A DNA stretch of 64,000 nucleotides from NCBI GenBank assembly GCA_903868145.1, contig CAIPTY010000093.1:19271-83270 (forward strand). The letters are read 5' to 3'. Below the pieces are notes generated by a model. It saw only the letters and a program-made list of their open reading frames with translations. It made no database searches and was not told the DNA's origin. Positions within the stretch are counted from its first letter, which is position 1. Each line of letters begins with the position of its first letter. The position numbers and the translations under genes are program-made. The stretch comes from an uncultured Desulfuromonadales bacterium (lineage in GTDB: Bacteria > Desulfobacterota > Desulfuromonadia > Geobacterales > Pseudopelobacteraceae). Positions 8,267-17,092 of this stretch are shown here, in pieces.

Positions 8267-9682
8267 ATGGAGAGTTCACTTATTAGGCTGATGAATACGG
8301 TAATGCCATACATGCATCTACTTCTACTGACAGCTTACATATGTTTCATATCTGGATGTGCAAGCCTGCCAAACGTCACAGAACTGATCGAAGATGCACC
8401 TACGGATCAAAAACACCGTCAGATTGTTTCATCGAAAGGAATGATGTCGCCAAAGAAAAGCAAGACTTTAATTGACCGTTTGAAAGGGAGCGTCGATCCG
8501 ACGGACATTCTGGAACGTCATACGATTGTTGTAGAATCGGTCACCGAAAGCCCCTTGACAAAGGGGAACAGGATTGCTCTGCTTGCTGATGGACAGGATG
8601 CGTATGCCGCTATGTTCAGGGCGATCAAGTCTGCCAGGCACCATATCAATCTCGAAAGCTATATCATTGAAGATGATGAGACGGGACGCCTATTTGCCGA
8701 ACTGCTCCTTGCAAAGCAGGCACAGGGAGTTCGGGTGCATATCATCTATGACAGCCTGGGCTGCCTGAATACTCCAGAGGCATTTTTTCAACGGCTCCGC
8801 GCAGGTGGCATTCAGGTTGTCGGATTTAATCCGGTCAATCCTCTAAATGACAGAGAAAGCTGGGAACTGACACATCGTGATCACCGTAAAATATTAATTG
8901 TCGACGGAAAAATAGCAATTATCGGCGGCATCAATATCAGCAGGGTCTATTCCAGCAGCCCCCTCAAGCGAAAAAATAACGAGAAACCTCCCATACATTG
9001 GCGTGATACCGATATTCAAATAGAAGGCCCCGCTGTTGCAGAATTTCAGAAGCTTTTTCTGGATACCTGGATGAAGCAGACTGGATCGGCACTCCCTGAC
9101 CGCGCCTTTTTTCCGGATCCGAGCGAAAAGGGTTCTGCCCTGGTCCGGGTAATCGGCAGCACTCCGGGAGTGACCAACAGGATACCGTTTATTGTTTACG
9201 TGTCGGCAATCTCTTTTGCAGAGCATTCAATTCACCTGACAAATTCATATTTCGTGCCGGACGGACAGATAGTGAAAGCCCTTTCCGATGCAGCCGGGCG
9301 AGGTGTTGATGTTAAGATCATTCTGCCCGGGACGACAGATTCCCTCCTGACGCTGCACGCTCAGAGGTATCATTATTCCAGGCTTTTGAAATCAGGCGTG
9401 AAGATTTATGAACACGGTACGTCGCTCCTGCACGCCAAGACTGCGGTTATCGATAACGTCTGGTCGACGGTCGGTTCGACCAACATGGACTTTTTGAGCC
9501 TGCTTCACAATGACGAGGTCAATGCGATCATATTGAATAAGGAGTTTGCCAGAGAAATGGAGCTGATGTTTGCCATGGACCTGGCCGAATCCAGGCAGAT
9601 TCACTGGGAAGAGTGGCAGAAGAGGCCGATGCTGCCAAGGATCAGAGAGTGGTTTGTTAATTTATTCGTCCGGTGGCTGTGA
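8267..9682 (+). CDS. Cardiolipin synthase-like phospholipase D lipoprotein
   Basis: This is a two-HKD-motif phospholipase D superfamily protein. Motif 1 is H206-x-K208-x4-D213 followed by GGINIS; motif 2 is H389-x-K391-x4-D396 followed by GSTNMD. This is the arrangement of bacterial cardiolipin synthases, which transfer phosphatidyl groups between phosphatidylglycerol molecules. Unlike ClsA it has a lipoprotein-type N-terminus (hydrophobic stretch ending FISGC) rather than two membrane helices. ATG 8291 would give a tidier signal peptide than ATG 8267; neither has an ideal ribosome-binding site. It overlaps or abuts the next exported gene. Confidence 0.85.
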   Translation: MESSLIRLMNTVMPYMHLLLLTAYICFISGCASLPNVTELIEDAPTDQKHRQIVSSKGMMSPKKSKTLIDRLKGSVDPTDILERHTIVVESVTESPLTKGNRIALLADGQDAYAAMFRAIKSARHHINLESYIIEDDETGRLFAELLLAKQAQGVRVHIIYDSLGCLNTPEAFFQRLRAGGIQVVGFNPVNPLNDRESWELTHRDHRKILIVDGKIAIIGGINISRVYSSSPLKRKNNEKPPIHWRDTDIQIEGPAVAEFQKLFLDTWMKQTGSALPDRAFFPDPSEKGSALVRVIGSTPGVTNRIPFIVYVSAISFAEHSIHLTNSYFVPDGQIVKALSDAAGRGVDVKIILPGTTDSLLTLHAQRYHYSRLLKSGVKIYEHGTSLLHAKTAVIDNVWSTVGSTNMDFLSLLHNDEVNAIILNKEFAREMELMFAMDLAESRQIHWEEWQKRPMLPRIREWFVNLFVRWL

Positions 9683-9690
9683 CATATTTC

Positions 9691-10650
9691 ATGAAAATTA
9701 CTCACACACATAAACTCAGCTATTTTATGACATTCATTCTGCTCATGCTGGCACTCCTGATTCTTATGAAGCCGCATTCTGCCTCAGCTGCTGTAAAGAT
9801 AGGGTCGGCTGAAGACATTCTTCTTGAGACCTATCACAGAAACGGTGCCGGGCTTGAGATAAACAGCTTTGGCCTGCCGCTTGTGGTGGAGTCCCGTGAA
9901 AAGGATGAGCGAGTACATGTGGATGTGTACGGTATTTTCAGTTATCCCTTCAACAATGTGGTCAGCGCACTCAAGGTCCCGGCAAACTGGTGTGATATCG
10001 TAGCGCTCCATCCAAATATAAAGGCGTGCACCTACAGGCAGCTGCCGGGTGACTGGCAACTGACCTTTTACCCCGGCAGCAAAGAGTATCAGCCTCCGGA
10101 GGACACACATCCTGTCATGTATACTTTCCGGATCGTAGCGCAGCGACAGGGCTACCTCGACATCACCCTCAACGCCGAATCAGGTCCATTCCGCACTACG
10201 GACCACCGGATGAGGTTTGAAGCACTGCCCATTGATGCCGGGAGGACATATATTCGCATCAGCTATACCTACAGTGACAGTATTGCTCTCCGCCTCGCAG
10301 CAAAGATCTACTTTGCTACAATCGCCCGCAGCAAGGTGGGATTCAGCATCACCGGGACAAACAAAAACGGCACACCCGTCTATATCGGCGGGCCGCGCGG
10401 GGCACTCGAACGGAGTGCGGTTCGTTATTACTGCGCGATTCAGACATTTATGAATACGCTGAGCTATCCCGAAGAAAAACAATTTACCATCAGAACTGGA
10501 CAATGGCATGATCTTACCACCCGCTTCAGAAGGCAGCTCTTTGATCTGACAAAGCGGGACTATCTCACTACCAAGACCCGCGAGCACGATAATCAGGTAC
10601 TACTCCAGCAACGGATCGGAACCGGTATGATTTCAAGGGAAACCAAATGA
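9691..10650 (+). CDS. Exported conserved hypothetical protein
   Basis: The N-terminus is a signal peptide (basic start, long leucine-rich core, cleavage near SASAA). The mature part of about 290 residues is rich in beta-type sequence (VHVDVYGIFSYPF, WQLTFYPGSKEY) and has two cysteines near WCDIVALHPNIKAC. No family is recognised. The start could be GTG 9679, which overlaps the previous stop as GTGA, or ATG 9691. The last codons overlap the ATG of the receiver-PAS-GGDEF gene (ATGA). It is therefore co-translated between a phospholipid enzyme and a c-di-GMP synthase, and an envelope role is inferred. Confidence 0.7.
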   Translation: MKITHTHKLSYFMTFILLMLALLILMKPHSASAAVKIGSAEDILLETYHRNGAGLEINSFGLPLVVESREKDERVHVDVYGIFSYPFNNVVSALKVPANWCDIVALHPNIKACTYRQLPGDWQLTFYPGSKEYQPPEDTHPVMYTFRIVAQRQGYLDITLNAESGPFRTTDHRMRFEALPIDAGRTYIRISYTYSDSIALRLAAKIYFATIARSKVGFSITGTNKNGTPVYIGGPRGALERSAVRYYCAIQTFMNTLSYPEEKQFTIRTGQWHDLTTRFRRQLFDLTKRDYLTTKTREHDNQVLLQQRIGTGMISRETK

Positions 10651-11978
10651 CTGCAGAACGTGACAATACCGGCACTATCTTAATCGTTGACGACACTCCC
10701 GAGAATGTATCACTGCTTGAGACGGTTCTCTCTGCGGATTACACCATCATCACCGCCACCAGCGGAAACAAGGCACTCGAAATAGCGCGTAAAATGCCGC
10801 CTGATCTTATTCTGCTTGATATCATGATGCCTGAAATGAATGGCTACGAGTTTTGCGAACGATTGAAAGAAAGTCCTGACTTACATGGTATACCAGTGAT
10901 CTTTCTGAGTATGCTGGATACCACGGAAGTCAAACTGCATGCATTCAAATCAGGTGGTGTTGACTATATTACCAAGCCGTTTCATGCAAGCGAGGTGCAA
11001 GTCAGGGTCAAAACACACCTGATGATCAGGAAGCTTCGGCTTCGACTTGAAGCTCAGAACCTTTTGCTTCAGCAGGCCAATGCCGAACAGACACGACTGG
11101 CAATGATTGTGGATTCCTCTAACGATGCAATTTTCAGTGTATCTCCGGATAATGTCATTATTAGCTGGAACGGGGGAGCAGAAGATGTTTTCGGATATTC
11201 TGTCAGAGAAATCATAGGCAACACGGTTTTAAGCATTATGCCGGGTGAAACCTACTCTGAAAAATCCCATAACTGGCAGACAATCCTGAGTGGCGATGAC
11301 ATCCGGTATTTCGAAACATCTCGTGGCAAAAAAGATGGCAGCAGGAGGTATGTATCGATCACAACATCTCCGCTGCTGAATTCAGAATGGGTGATTATCG
11401 GTAATTCTGTCATCGCCCGCGACGTCACAGAGCGCAGGAATATGGAAGAGACAATCAAACATCAGGCTCACCACGACACTCTGACCACATTGCCCAACCG
11501 GCAGTTTTTCATGGATTTACTGACAATGGGATTAGCTCAGGCATCCAACAACGGTAAAAAATTGGCCCTGCTGTTTTTGGATCTTAATGGATTCAAACAG
11601 GTAAATGACACCTATGGGCACAACTGTGGAGACCATCTGCTGCAGGAAGTGGCCAGGCGGCTCAAAGTCAGCATCCGAGAGTCAGACATTGCTGCACGTC
11701 TTGGTGGAGATGAATTCACCGTTATACTGCCGGATATCAGCCAGATAGATGATGTAGACATCGTACTGAAAAATATTCTTTGTTCCTTCGAAAGTCCGTT
11801 TTTACTTGATGGGATTATAGTCAGCTCTACTGCCAGTATCGGCGTCTGTATGTTTCCTGATGATGGCAAGAGTAGCGAGGAACTGGTAAAAAAAGCGGAC
11901 ATAGCCATGTACAAGGCAAAAGAATCCAGCGGCAATTCTTATCGGTTCTATACAGACAATATCGAGATGCAAACCTGA
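10647..11978 (+). CDS. Response regulator with PAS and GGDEF domains (diguanylate cyclase)
   Basis: The order is receiver (about 10-125, phospho-acceptor D58), PAS (about 150-260, with SNDAIFSVSPD and a PAC-like end), then GGDEF (about 275-440). The active site is intact GGDEF near 353-357, with a RESD I-site five residues before it, so a feedback-inhibited diguanylate cyclase is expected. No membrane segment is present. ATG 10647 overlaps the previous stop as ATGA. The receiver closely resembles that of the degenerate HD-GYP regulator at 2018 (DDTPENVSLLE in both), which suggests duplication of this input domain. A strong hairpin follows at 12044. Confidence 0.9.
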   Translation: MTAERDNTGTILIVDDTPENVSLLETVLSADYTIITATSGNKALEIARKMPPDLILLDIMMPEMNGYEFCERLKESPDLHGIPVIFLSMLDTTEVKLHAFKSGGVDYITKPFHASEVQVRVKTHLMIRKLRLRLEAQNLLLQQANAEQTRLAMIVDSSNDAIFSVSPDNVIISWNGGAEDVFGYSVREIIGNTVLSIMPGETYSEKSHNWQTILSGDDIRYFETSRGKKDGSRRYVSITTSPLLNSEWVIIGNSVIARDVTERRNMEETIKHQAHHDTLTTLPNRQFFMDLLTMGLAQASNNGKKLALLFLDLNGFKQVNDTYGHNCGDHLLQEVARRLKVSIRESDIAARLGGDEFTVILPDISQIDDVDIVLKNILCSFESPFLLDGIIVSSTASIGVCMFPDDGKSSEELVKKADIAMYKAKESSGNSYRFYTDNIEMQT

Positions 11979-12043
11979 TAATCCGAAATCCCTCTCAGCA
12001 ACTATTTATTCTGTGGAGACTCGGCAACATTCTTTACGAATCA

Positions 12044-12085
12044 GAGTAAGCTCCCGCAGGCGATCCCTCTGGCGGGAGCTTACTC
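12044..12085. terminator. Bidirectional hairpin between convergent genes
   Basis: A perfect 14-bp stem, GAGTAAGCTCCCGC (12044-12057) with GCGGGAGCTTACTC (12072-12085), has a 14-base loop. It lies between the diguanylate cyclase (plus strand) and the Ig-repeat lipoprotein gene (minus strand). There is no marked T-run on either side. Confidence 0.6.
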
Positions 12086-12100
12086 CATATTCTGCGTTTC

Positions 12101-15100
12101 TCACGGTGCAGGCACGTTAACAGTTGTGTTGTCCAAAGCAGTTGCACCGGCAGTGGTTGCTCCCGATAAGATTCTGCCATTGATAACCGCTCCAGCCTGC
12201 CCAGTCGCACTTACACCGACAATGATGTTCCCGTTAAAAATGGTTCCCGCCCCGATAGTTGCGCTCGCAGTAGAAACCCAATATACATTCTTGGCCTGAG
12301 CACCATTTGCCAAAAAAACATTATTTGTCGTAGTAAACGATGAGCCAACCTGAAAAACCCAAGAGGCATTGATATTACCTTTAGCATCAAGAGTCACAGG
12401 TGTCGTAACCAGCATCGTACTGCCGGATGTATAGGTTCCCGGCGGGAGAACACCCGCAGCTCCTCCGTTTACAAATCCGCCCAGATCCGTACCGGCGACT
12501 ACGGTTACTCCGGCCGGCAGGGCCTTGGCTGCGGCATACGCTGCAGCTAGATCAGTTGCAGCCTGCGCAGTCGCGGCGTCATTTATGTGAATTGTTCCGC
12601 TGACCTGTCCCGCAACCAATCCACAGGCGGTACCTGGACTCAGCGCAACATCACCGTAGATTATGGAAGCACCACTGTTGGCAATAGCGGAGCGCGCCAT
12701 GACTCCGAAAGAAGCGGCTGAACCAAGGGATATCAACGGTGGGAATACTGCAGTGGTAAAATTCCAGACAGAGTTGATCTCCAGCGCATTTCCAGCCAGG
12801 TCCGTGGCTTCAGTCGTGATTGTGGCGGTATAGGTGGTTCCGTTTGTAAAATTGGCTGTTGGTGTAAAAATTGCGATTCTGTTAATGGCATCATATGCGA
12901 CCAGTCCCGTTACACCTGCGACCTTGAAGGTTGCCGTGCTGATCGTTAACGGGTCCATCGCCTTGCTGAACGTTGCGGTAACAGGACTGTTTATTGCCAC
13001 CTTTAATGCAAGATTTAAAGGATTTATCAGAATAATTGCGGGTGCGATAAGGTCTGAAGCAGCACCGGTGGTCCAACTCCATACATAGTCACTTGCCAGC
13101 GGATTGCCTGTCAAATCTTTTGCTCCATTGACCCCACCTCTGACGGTGACGGTGTAGCCAGTGTTGTAGGATAGTGTGGTCGTCGGTGCAAATACCACAT
13201 TCAAGCCGGAGCAGTTTGTAGTGCCAGTAACAGCGTTGCCGGAGACCGTTTCATTCATACTGATAACAGCGTTGGTAATCGTCAAGGGATCCATCGCTTC
13301 GCTGAATGTTAAACCAACTTTGGTGTTGACGGCTACGTTTGTCGCACCGTTGGCATTAACAGTCCCTGTTATAGTGGGTGCGGCAGTATCTGTGGCGACG
13401 CCGGTTGTCCAGCCCCAGACATAGTTTGATGCCATTGGATTGCCTGCCAGGTCCCTGACGCCACTGCTTCCGCCTTTGACGGTGACTGTGTAACGGGTCA
13501 TGCTGGACAGGTTTTTAGATGGCATAAACGTCGCACTGACTCCTGAGTGACTTACCGTACCTGCGACAGCAATGCCGGAGACTGTTTCTTTCAGAGTAAA
13601 ATTCAGGTTTGTAAGTGTCTGATGATCCATCCACTTGTTGAATGTTACACCAGCCTTGGTATTAATGGCTACGCCTGTTGCGCCGTTGACGTTGGCTGTT
13701 CCGGTTATTGTTGGCGCGGTTGTGTCAACAGCGGAGCCGGTAGTCCAACTCAAGACATAGTCAGTTTTCATCGGATTGCCAGCCAGATCTTTAACTCCGG
13801 TTGATCCACCTTTAATAGTGGCGGTGTAGTTTTTACCGGTAACAAGATTGGATAATGGTGAAAATATTGCACTTACACCTGAGTAACTTACGGTGCCTGC
13901 TACGGGCAACCCTGAGACGGTTTCCTTCAGCGTGAAGTTTACATTGGTAATAGACAATGGATCCATCGGCTTGCTGAATATTGCACCGCCTTTGGCATTG
14001 ACGGCTACATTTGTCGCACCGTTCGCATGGATCGTTCCCGTAACAGTGGGTGCAGTCACATCAGCGTCTGCGCTGGTGATAAAACTCCACACATAATCAG
14101 TGTCAAGGGGATTGCCGGCAAGGTCATTGGCCTTGGTTGTTACAGTTGCGGTATAGACGGTGTTAGGATCAAGACCGATTGTCGGAATAAAAGTTGCCGT
14201 CGTGCCATGATTGGATACAGTCCCCACGACAGAATTTACGGTCAAAGGAATCAAGCCTGGACTTGTCAACTTAAAGGTAAGCACGGTGACTGTTAACGGG
14301 TCCATCGCTTTACTGAACGTTGCACTGACATTTGTATTGCAAGCCACGCCAATGGCGCCACTGACAGGGGAAGTAAAACTGACCGTCGGCTGAACCAAAT
14401 CAACCGTTCCACCGGTTGTAAAGGTAAATTCAAAATTCGCCGCCATGGCATTGTCTGCCAGGTCTTTGACCGTGTTGGTAATTACAGCGGTGTAGTTTGT
14501 GTTGAAAGCAAGGTTGCTTGTGGGTACAAAAACTGCCGATGTTCCAACAGGGATTACTGCTCCCGGCACATTGACACCGCTGGCTGTTACCTTCAAGGAG
14601 AAGGATGACGTGGTGATTGTTCCCGGATCCATCGCTTCACTGAAGCCTATTGAAATTTTTCTGTTGACGGGAACATCTACAGCGTTGGTTGGCGGTGATG
14701 TGACACTCACAGTCGGGGCGGTCGTATCAAGGGAATCACCGGTGGTGAAACTCCACACATAGTCGGTTGACATAGCACTGCCATCCACATCCCTGGCCCC
14801 AGTAGTAATTGTTGCAATGTACTCGGTATTGCTCATCAGATTAGTTGAAGGTGCAAAAACAGCCATCAAACCTGTGCAGGTCACACTACCTGAAACTGGT
14901 GTTGATCCCTGTTTTACAGTAAATGTTGACGTTGTAAGCGTTGAAGGATCCATTGCCTTCGTAAAGGTCGTGGAGATTTTTGTGTTGATTGGAACACCTG
15001 TGGCGGCCTTATTTATGGTAACACCGCTTAAAAGACTCAAAGCTCTCCTTGCGGCAACACCACCCGAAATGCCACCATTTACAGGAGTGGTATAGTTCAC

Positions 15101-15223
15101 AGCTGGTTTGGTTGTATTGGATACTGTTTGATTTCCCTGCGAGTTACTTCCACAACCGGCCATAAACGCAACAACAAGTAAAAGCAGACACTGCATCTTT
15201 GAGTATATTTTGTATGTATTCAT
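12101..15223 (-). CDS. Large Ig-repeat lipoprotein with C-terminal ice-binding-like (DUF3494) domain
   Basis: The 1040-residue product has a lipoprotein signal (core LLLLVVAF, lipobox MAGC). Seven tandem Ig-like (Big_5/SbsA type) repeats of about 105-115 residues follow; each holds a version of TFSKAMDPLTIT and ends with W-FTTG. The last 210 residues (from about 830) form a DUF3494 ice-binding/adhesion fold: SAASFGVMARSAI, a GDVALSPG turn, GVLPPGTYTSG and a repetitive small-residue beta-helix. Proteins of this build are surface adhesins; ice binding itself is unproven. The start was moved to ATG 15223, which follows a perfect AAGGAGGT box. Codon use is repetitive, as expected for duplicated domains. 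Confidence 0.85.
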   Translation of the reverse strand: MNTYKIYSKMQCLLLLVVAFMAGCGSNSQGNQTVSNTTKPAVNYTTPVNGGISGGVAARRALSLLSGVTINKAATGVPINTKISTTFTKAMDPSTLTTSTFTVKQGSTPVSGSVTCTGLMAVFAPSTNLMSNTEYIATITTGARDVDGSAMSTDYVWSFTTGDSLDTTAPTVSVTSPPTNAVDVPVNRKISIGFSEAMDPGTITTSSFSLKVTASGVNVPGAVIPVGTSAVFVPTSNLAFNTNYTAVITNTVKDLADNAMAANFEFTFTTGGTVDLVQPTVSFTSPVSGAIGVACNTNVSATFSKAMDPLTVTVLTFKLTSPGLIPLTVNSVVGTVSNHGTTATFIPTIGLDPNTVYTATVTTKANDLAGNPLDTDYVWSFITSADADVTAPTVTGTIHANGATNVAVNAKGGAIFSKPMDPLSITNVNFTLKETVSGLPVAGTVSYSGVSAIFSPLSNLVTGKNYTATIKGGSTGVKDLAGNPMKTDYVLSWTTGSAVDTTAPTITGTANVNGATGVAINTKAGVTFNKWMDHQTLTNLNFTLKETVSGIAVAGTVSHSGVSATFMPSKNLSSMTRYTVTVKGGSSGVRDLAGNPMASNYVWGWTTGVATDTAAPTITGTVNANGATNVAVNTKVGLTFSEAMDPLTITNAVISMNETVSGNAVTGTTNCSGLNVVFAPTTTLSYNTGYTVTVRGGVNGAKDLTGNPLASDYVWSWTTGAASDLIAPAIILINPLNLALKVAINSPVTATFSKAMDPLTISTATFKVAGVTGLVAYDAINRIAIFTPTANFTNGTTYTATITTEATDLAGNALEINSVWNFTTAVFPPLISLGSAASFGVMARSAIANSGASIIYGDVALSPGTACGLVAGQVSGTIHINDAATAQAATDLAAAYAAAKALPAGVTVVAGTDLGGFVNGGAAGVLPPGTYTSGSTMLVTTPVTLDAKGNINASWVFQVGSSFTTTNNVFLANGAQAKNVYWVSTASATIGAGTIFNGNIIVGVSATGQAGAVINGRILSGATTAGATALDNTTVNVPAP
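12735..15110 (-). repeat. Seven tandem Ig-like domain repeats in the adhesin gene
   Basis: Each unit is about 320-350 bases and encodes one Big_5-type domain. The most similar units are the three central ones, which share T-G-T-x-N-G-A-T-N-V-A-V-N and LKETVSG. They are more alike at DNA level than the outer units, which points to recent internal duplication. Boundaries are approximate. Confidence 0.7.
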
Positions 15224-15298
15224 ATTGACTACCTCCTTAGGGGCACATAACACTTTGAAATATTAAAACGAATGAGCAGAATAATAGGCAGTGACAAC

Positions 15299-15313
15299 GC
15301 AATTAGCCTGCCA
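15299..15313 (-). promoter_or_regulatory. Candidate sigma-54 promoter for the Ig-repeat lipoprotein
   Basis: Read on the minus strand the sequence is TGGCAG-GCTAA-TTGC, with GG and GC ten bases apart. It differs from the consensus core at one base (C to G). It lies about 76 bases upstream of ATG 15223. The operator pair at 15586-15619 is about 275 bases upstream and could serve both directions. Confidence 0.4.
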
Positions 15314-15585
15314 ACTGCTTAAGAGGCTGTATAACTGATATTTATCTAGCAATAACAGGGTATTAAAAAGATAGCGAGGAGATGCTATCTGGCCACCTGG
15401 CCTCAGCATTTGATGGAAGTTATGCTTGGTGGTGGATTAATTGAGGCGGCAGGTTTGATTCAAATATGCACTTAAATCTGTAACTACATATCTTCAAGGA
15501 TGCTCTTTAAGGAGCGCACTATTATATGGAAATTTGTTAATTTTACAAAAATATCATTTCTAATTAACAGCACTCACAGAACCAT

Positions 15586-15619
15586 CTGTCATATATGACA
15601 GTAATGTTATATATACCGG
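15586..15619 (+). promoter_or_regulatory. Tandem 16-bp operator pair, including a perfect palindrome
   Basis: CTGTCATATATGACAG (15586-15601) is a perfect 16-bp palindrome. A weaker copy, ATGTTATATATACCGG, starts 18 bases later at 15604. They begin 132 and 114 bases upstream of the -24 element at 15718. The inferred role is an enhancer site for an activator of the pilus operon. Confidence 0.65.
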
Positions 15620-15717
15620 CTTTCGCCAAACAATCATCTTTCCCTCCACGCGCGCGCCGTTTTATTTTTATTATTAAAACGAGATGTTGTGCACCACCAT
15701 ACCTCTCAAACCCTATC

Positions 15718-15732
15718 TGGCACGATAGTTGC
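15718..15732 (+). promoter_or_regulatory. Sigma-54 (-24/-12) promoter of the pilus operon
   Basis: TGGCAC-GATAG-TTGC is a full match to the RpoN core consensus. It sits 48 bases upstream of the start codon of the first pilin gene, leaving room for a short leader with an AAAAAGGAG ribosome-binding site. Confidence 0.85.
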
Positions 15733-15765
15733 CCCTGCCTGTTGAAAATATAAAAAGGAGAAACT

Positions 15766-16302
15766 ATGAAAAAACAGATTGTAACCCTTTTGGTACCGCT
15801 TTCCCTGCTATCACTTCCTGCCATGTCATTGGCAGCTGTGACCGGCACCGGCAGCGGTGGTGGCACTGCGACCTCGTCCGCAACAGGGACACTGATCGCT
15901 ACCGCAACCGTCAGTGCAAAGTGCGTTGTTGACAGCACAACAAACGTTGTGTTTGGTTCCGTTGACCCGACCAGCAACGGAAACTATGACGGCGTGGGAA
16001 CCATTGTTACTCACTGCTCAAAAGGTACTCTTGAGTTCCTTTTTGTAGCTCCAAGCATGGGGGGGAGTTCACTCAGGATGACGAGTCCGACAACCACCGA
16101 CACCATCACCTATGCACTCTTCCGTGACGCCTCACGCACCACAGCTTTTCCCAGCGTAACCGGCGGCACCAAAACTTCTCAGCCCGGCACTGCGGTGACA
16201 ACTACCATTTACGGTCGGGTGGTTGTGGCTAAAGGGGTAAACGACACAGTCGCATCCGGCAGTGACTATACCCAGTCCCTGACTGCAACTATTGAGTGGT
16301 AA
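15766..16302 (+). CDS. Spore coat U (SCPU) domain pilin, major subunit candidate
   Basis: The 178-residue product has a clear signal peptide (cleavage after AMSLAA, about residue 24). The SCPU fold follows: a cysteine pair (SAKCVVDS and VTHCSKG), alternating beta-strands and a C-terminal LTATIEW donor-type strand. SCPU proteins are subunits of chaperone-usher surface fibres of the archaic/sigma type. It is first in the operon, directly behind the sigma-54 promoter and a strong ribosome-binding site, as expected for the abundant subunit. The N-terminal mature region is rich in Gly, Ser and Thr. It is followed by chaperone, usher and a second SCPU subunit. Confidence 0.85.
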   Translation: MKKQIVTLLVPLSLLSLPAMSLAAVTGTGSGGGTATSSATGTLIATATVSAKCVVDSTTNVVFGSVDPTSNGNYDGVGTIVTHCSKGTLEFLFVAPSMGGSSLRMTSPTTTDTITYALFRDASRTTAFPSVTGGTKTSQPGTAVTTTIYGRVVVAKGVNDTVASGSDYTQSLTATIEW

Positions 16303-16327
16303 TAAATACGTTAATAAAGGAGATTGT

Positions 16328-17092
16328 ATGAATGTTAAAACTCGGTTGGTATTATTAGCAGCTTCCGCTTTTTTTACGCTTGGAATCGTTCAGTCCGGAT
16401 GGGCTGCAAGCTTTTCGGTAGAACCAGTCAGGGTCATACTTGATGTTCAACACAAGACCGAACGGATGGTCATAAAAAACGAGTCCGACAAACCGTTGAC
16501 AGTTCTAATCAAAGCGTATTACTGGACTCAGACATATGAAGGCAAAGATCGGTATGAGGAAACAGAGGATTTAATCATTTTCCCGCGGGCGGTGACAATG
16601 GCTGCCGGAGAGGAGCGATTTGTTCGCCTGGGGATGTCAATTCCACCCGGAATACAGGAGAAAGCATTCCGCATTTATTTGCAGGAACAACCTATGAAGG
16701 ATGAGTTTTCGCCTAAAGGAGCGAGTGCTCGCGTATTAATGAGAGTGGGTATTCCGGTTTTCGCACAACCGCTTAAACCTGAATCAGCATTGATGACAAA
16801 AGAATTGCAAATAATTAAAGGAAAGATTCATCATACAATTACGAATGTTGGAAACTCCTTTATCACAGCAGAACAAATTACAGTTAACGCATTGGACAGC
16901 AAGGGTGCCGCGTTGTTAGCAATGGATTTAGGTGGAACGTATTTGCTGGCTGGAAGCACCCGTATATATGAAGTAGAAATTCCCAGGGACCAATGCAGTC
17001 GGGTGTCGCAGATTTCAGTCACAACCAGGAGCGAAGGCAAAGATCAGCACAATAAGCTGAACATGACTTCATCCGGCTGTGAAGGCAAGTAA
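16328..17092 (+). CDS. Periplasmic pilus assembly chaperone (PapD-like)
   Basis: This is a two-domain PapD-type chaperone of about 254 residues, with a signal peptide ending at GWAA. The N-domain shows FSVEPVRVILD, ERMVIKNESDKPLTV and IIFPRAVTMAAGEERFVRLGM, the last being the conserved strand pattern that primes subunits by donor-strand complementation. The start is ATG 16328, behind GGAG; a longer frame from 16292 would overlap the pilin stop. The last bases overlap the usher gene, indicating a tight operon. Confidence 0.88.
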   Translation: MNVKTRLVLLAASAFFTLGIVQSGWAASFSVEPVRVILDVQHKTERMVIKNESDKPLTVLIKAYYWTQTYEGKDRYEETEDLIIFPRAVTMAAGEERFVRLGMSIPPGIQEKAFRIYLQEQPMKDEFSPKGASARVLMRVGIPVFAQPLKPESALMTKELQIIKGKIHHTITNVGNSFITAEQITVNALDSKGAALLAMDLGGTYLLAGSTRIYEVEIPRDQCSRVSQISVTTRSEGKDQHNKLNMTSSGCEGK

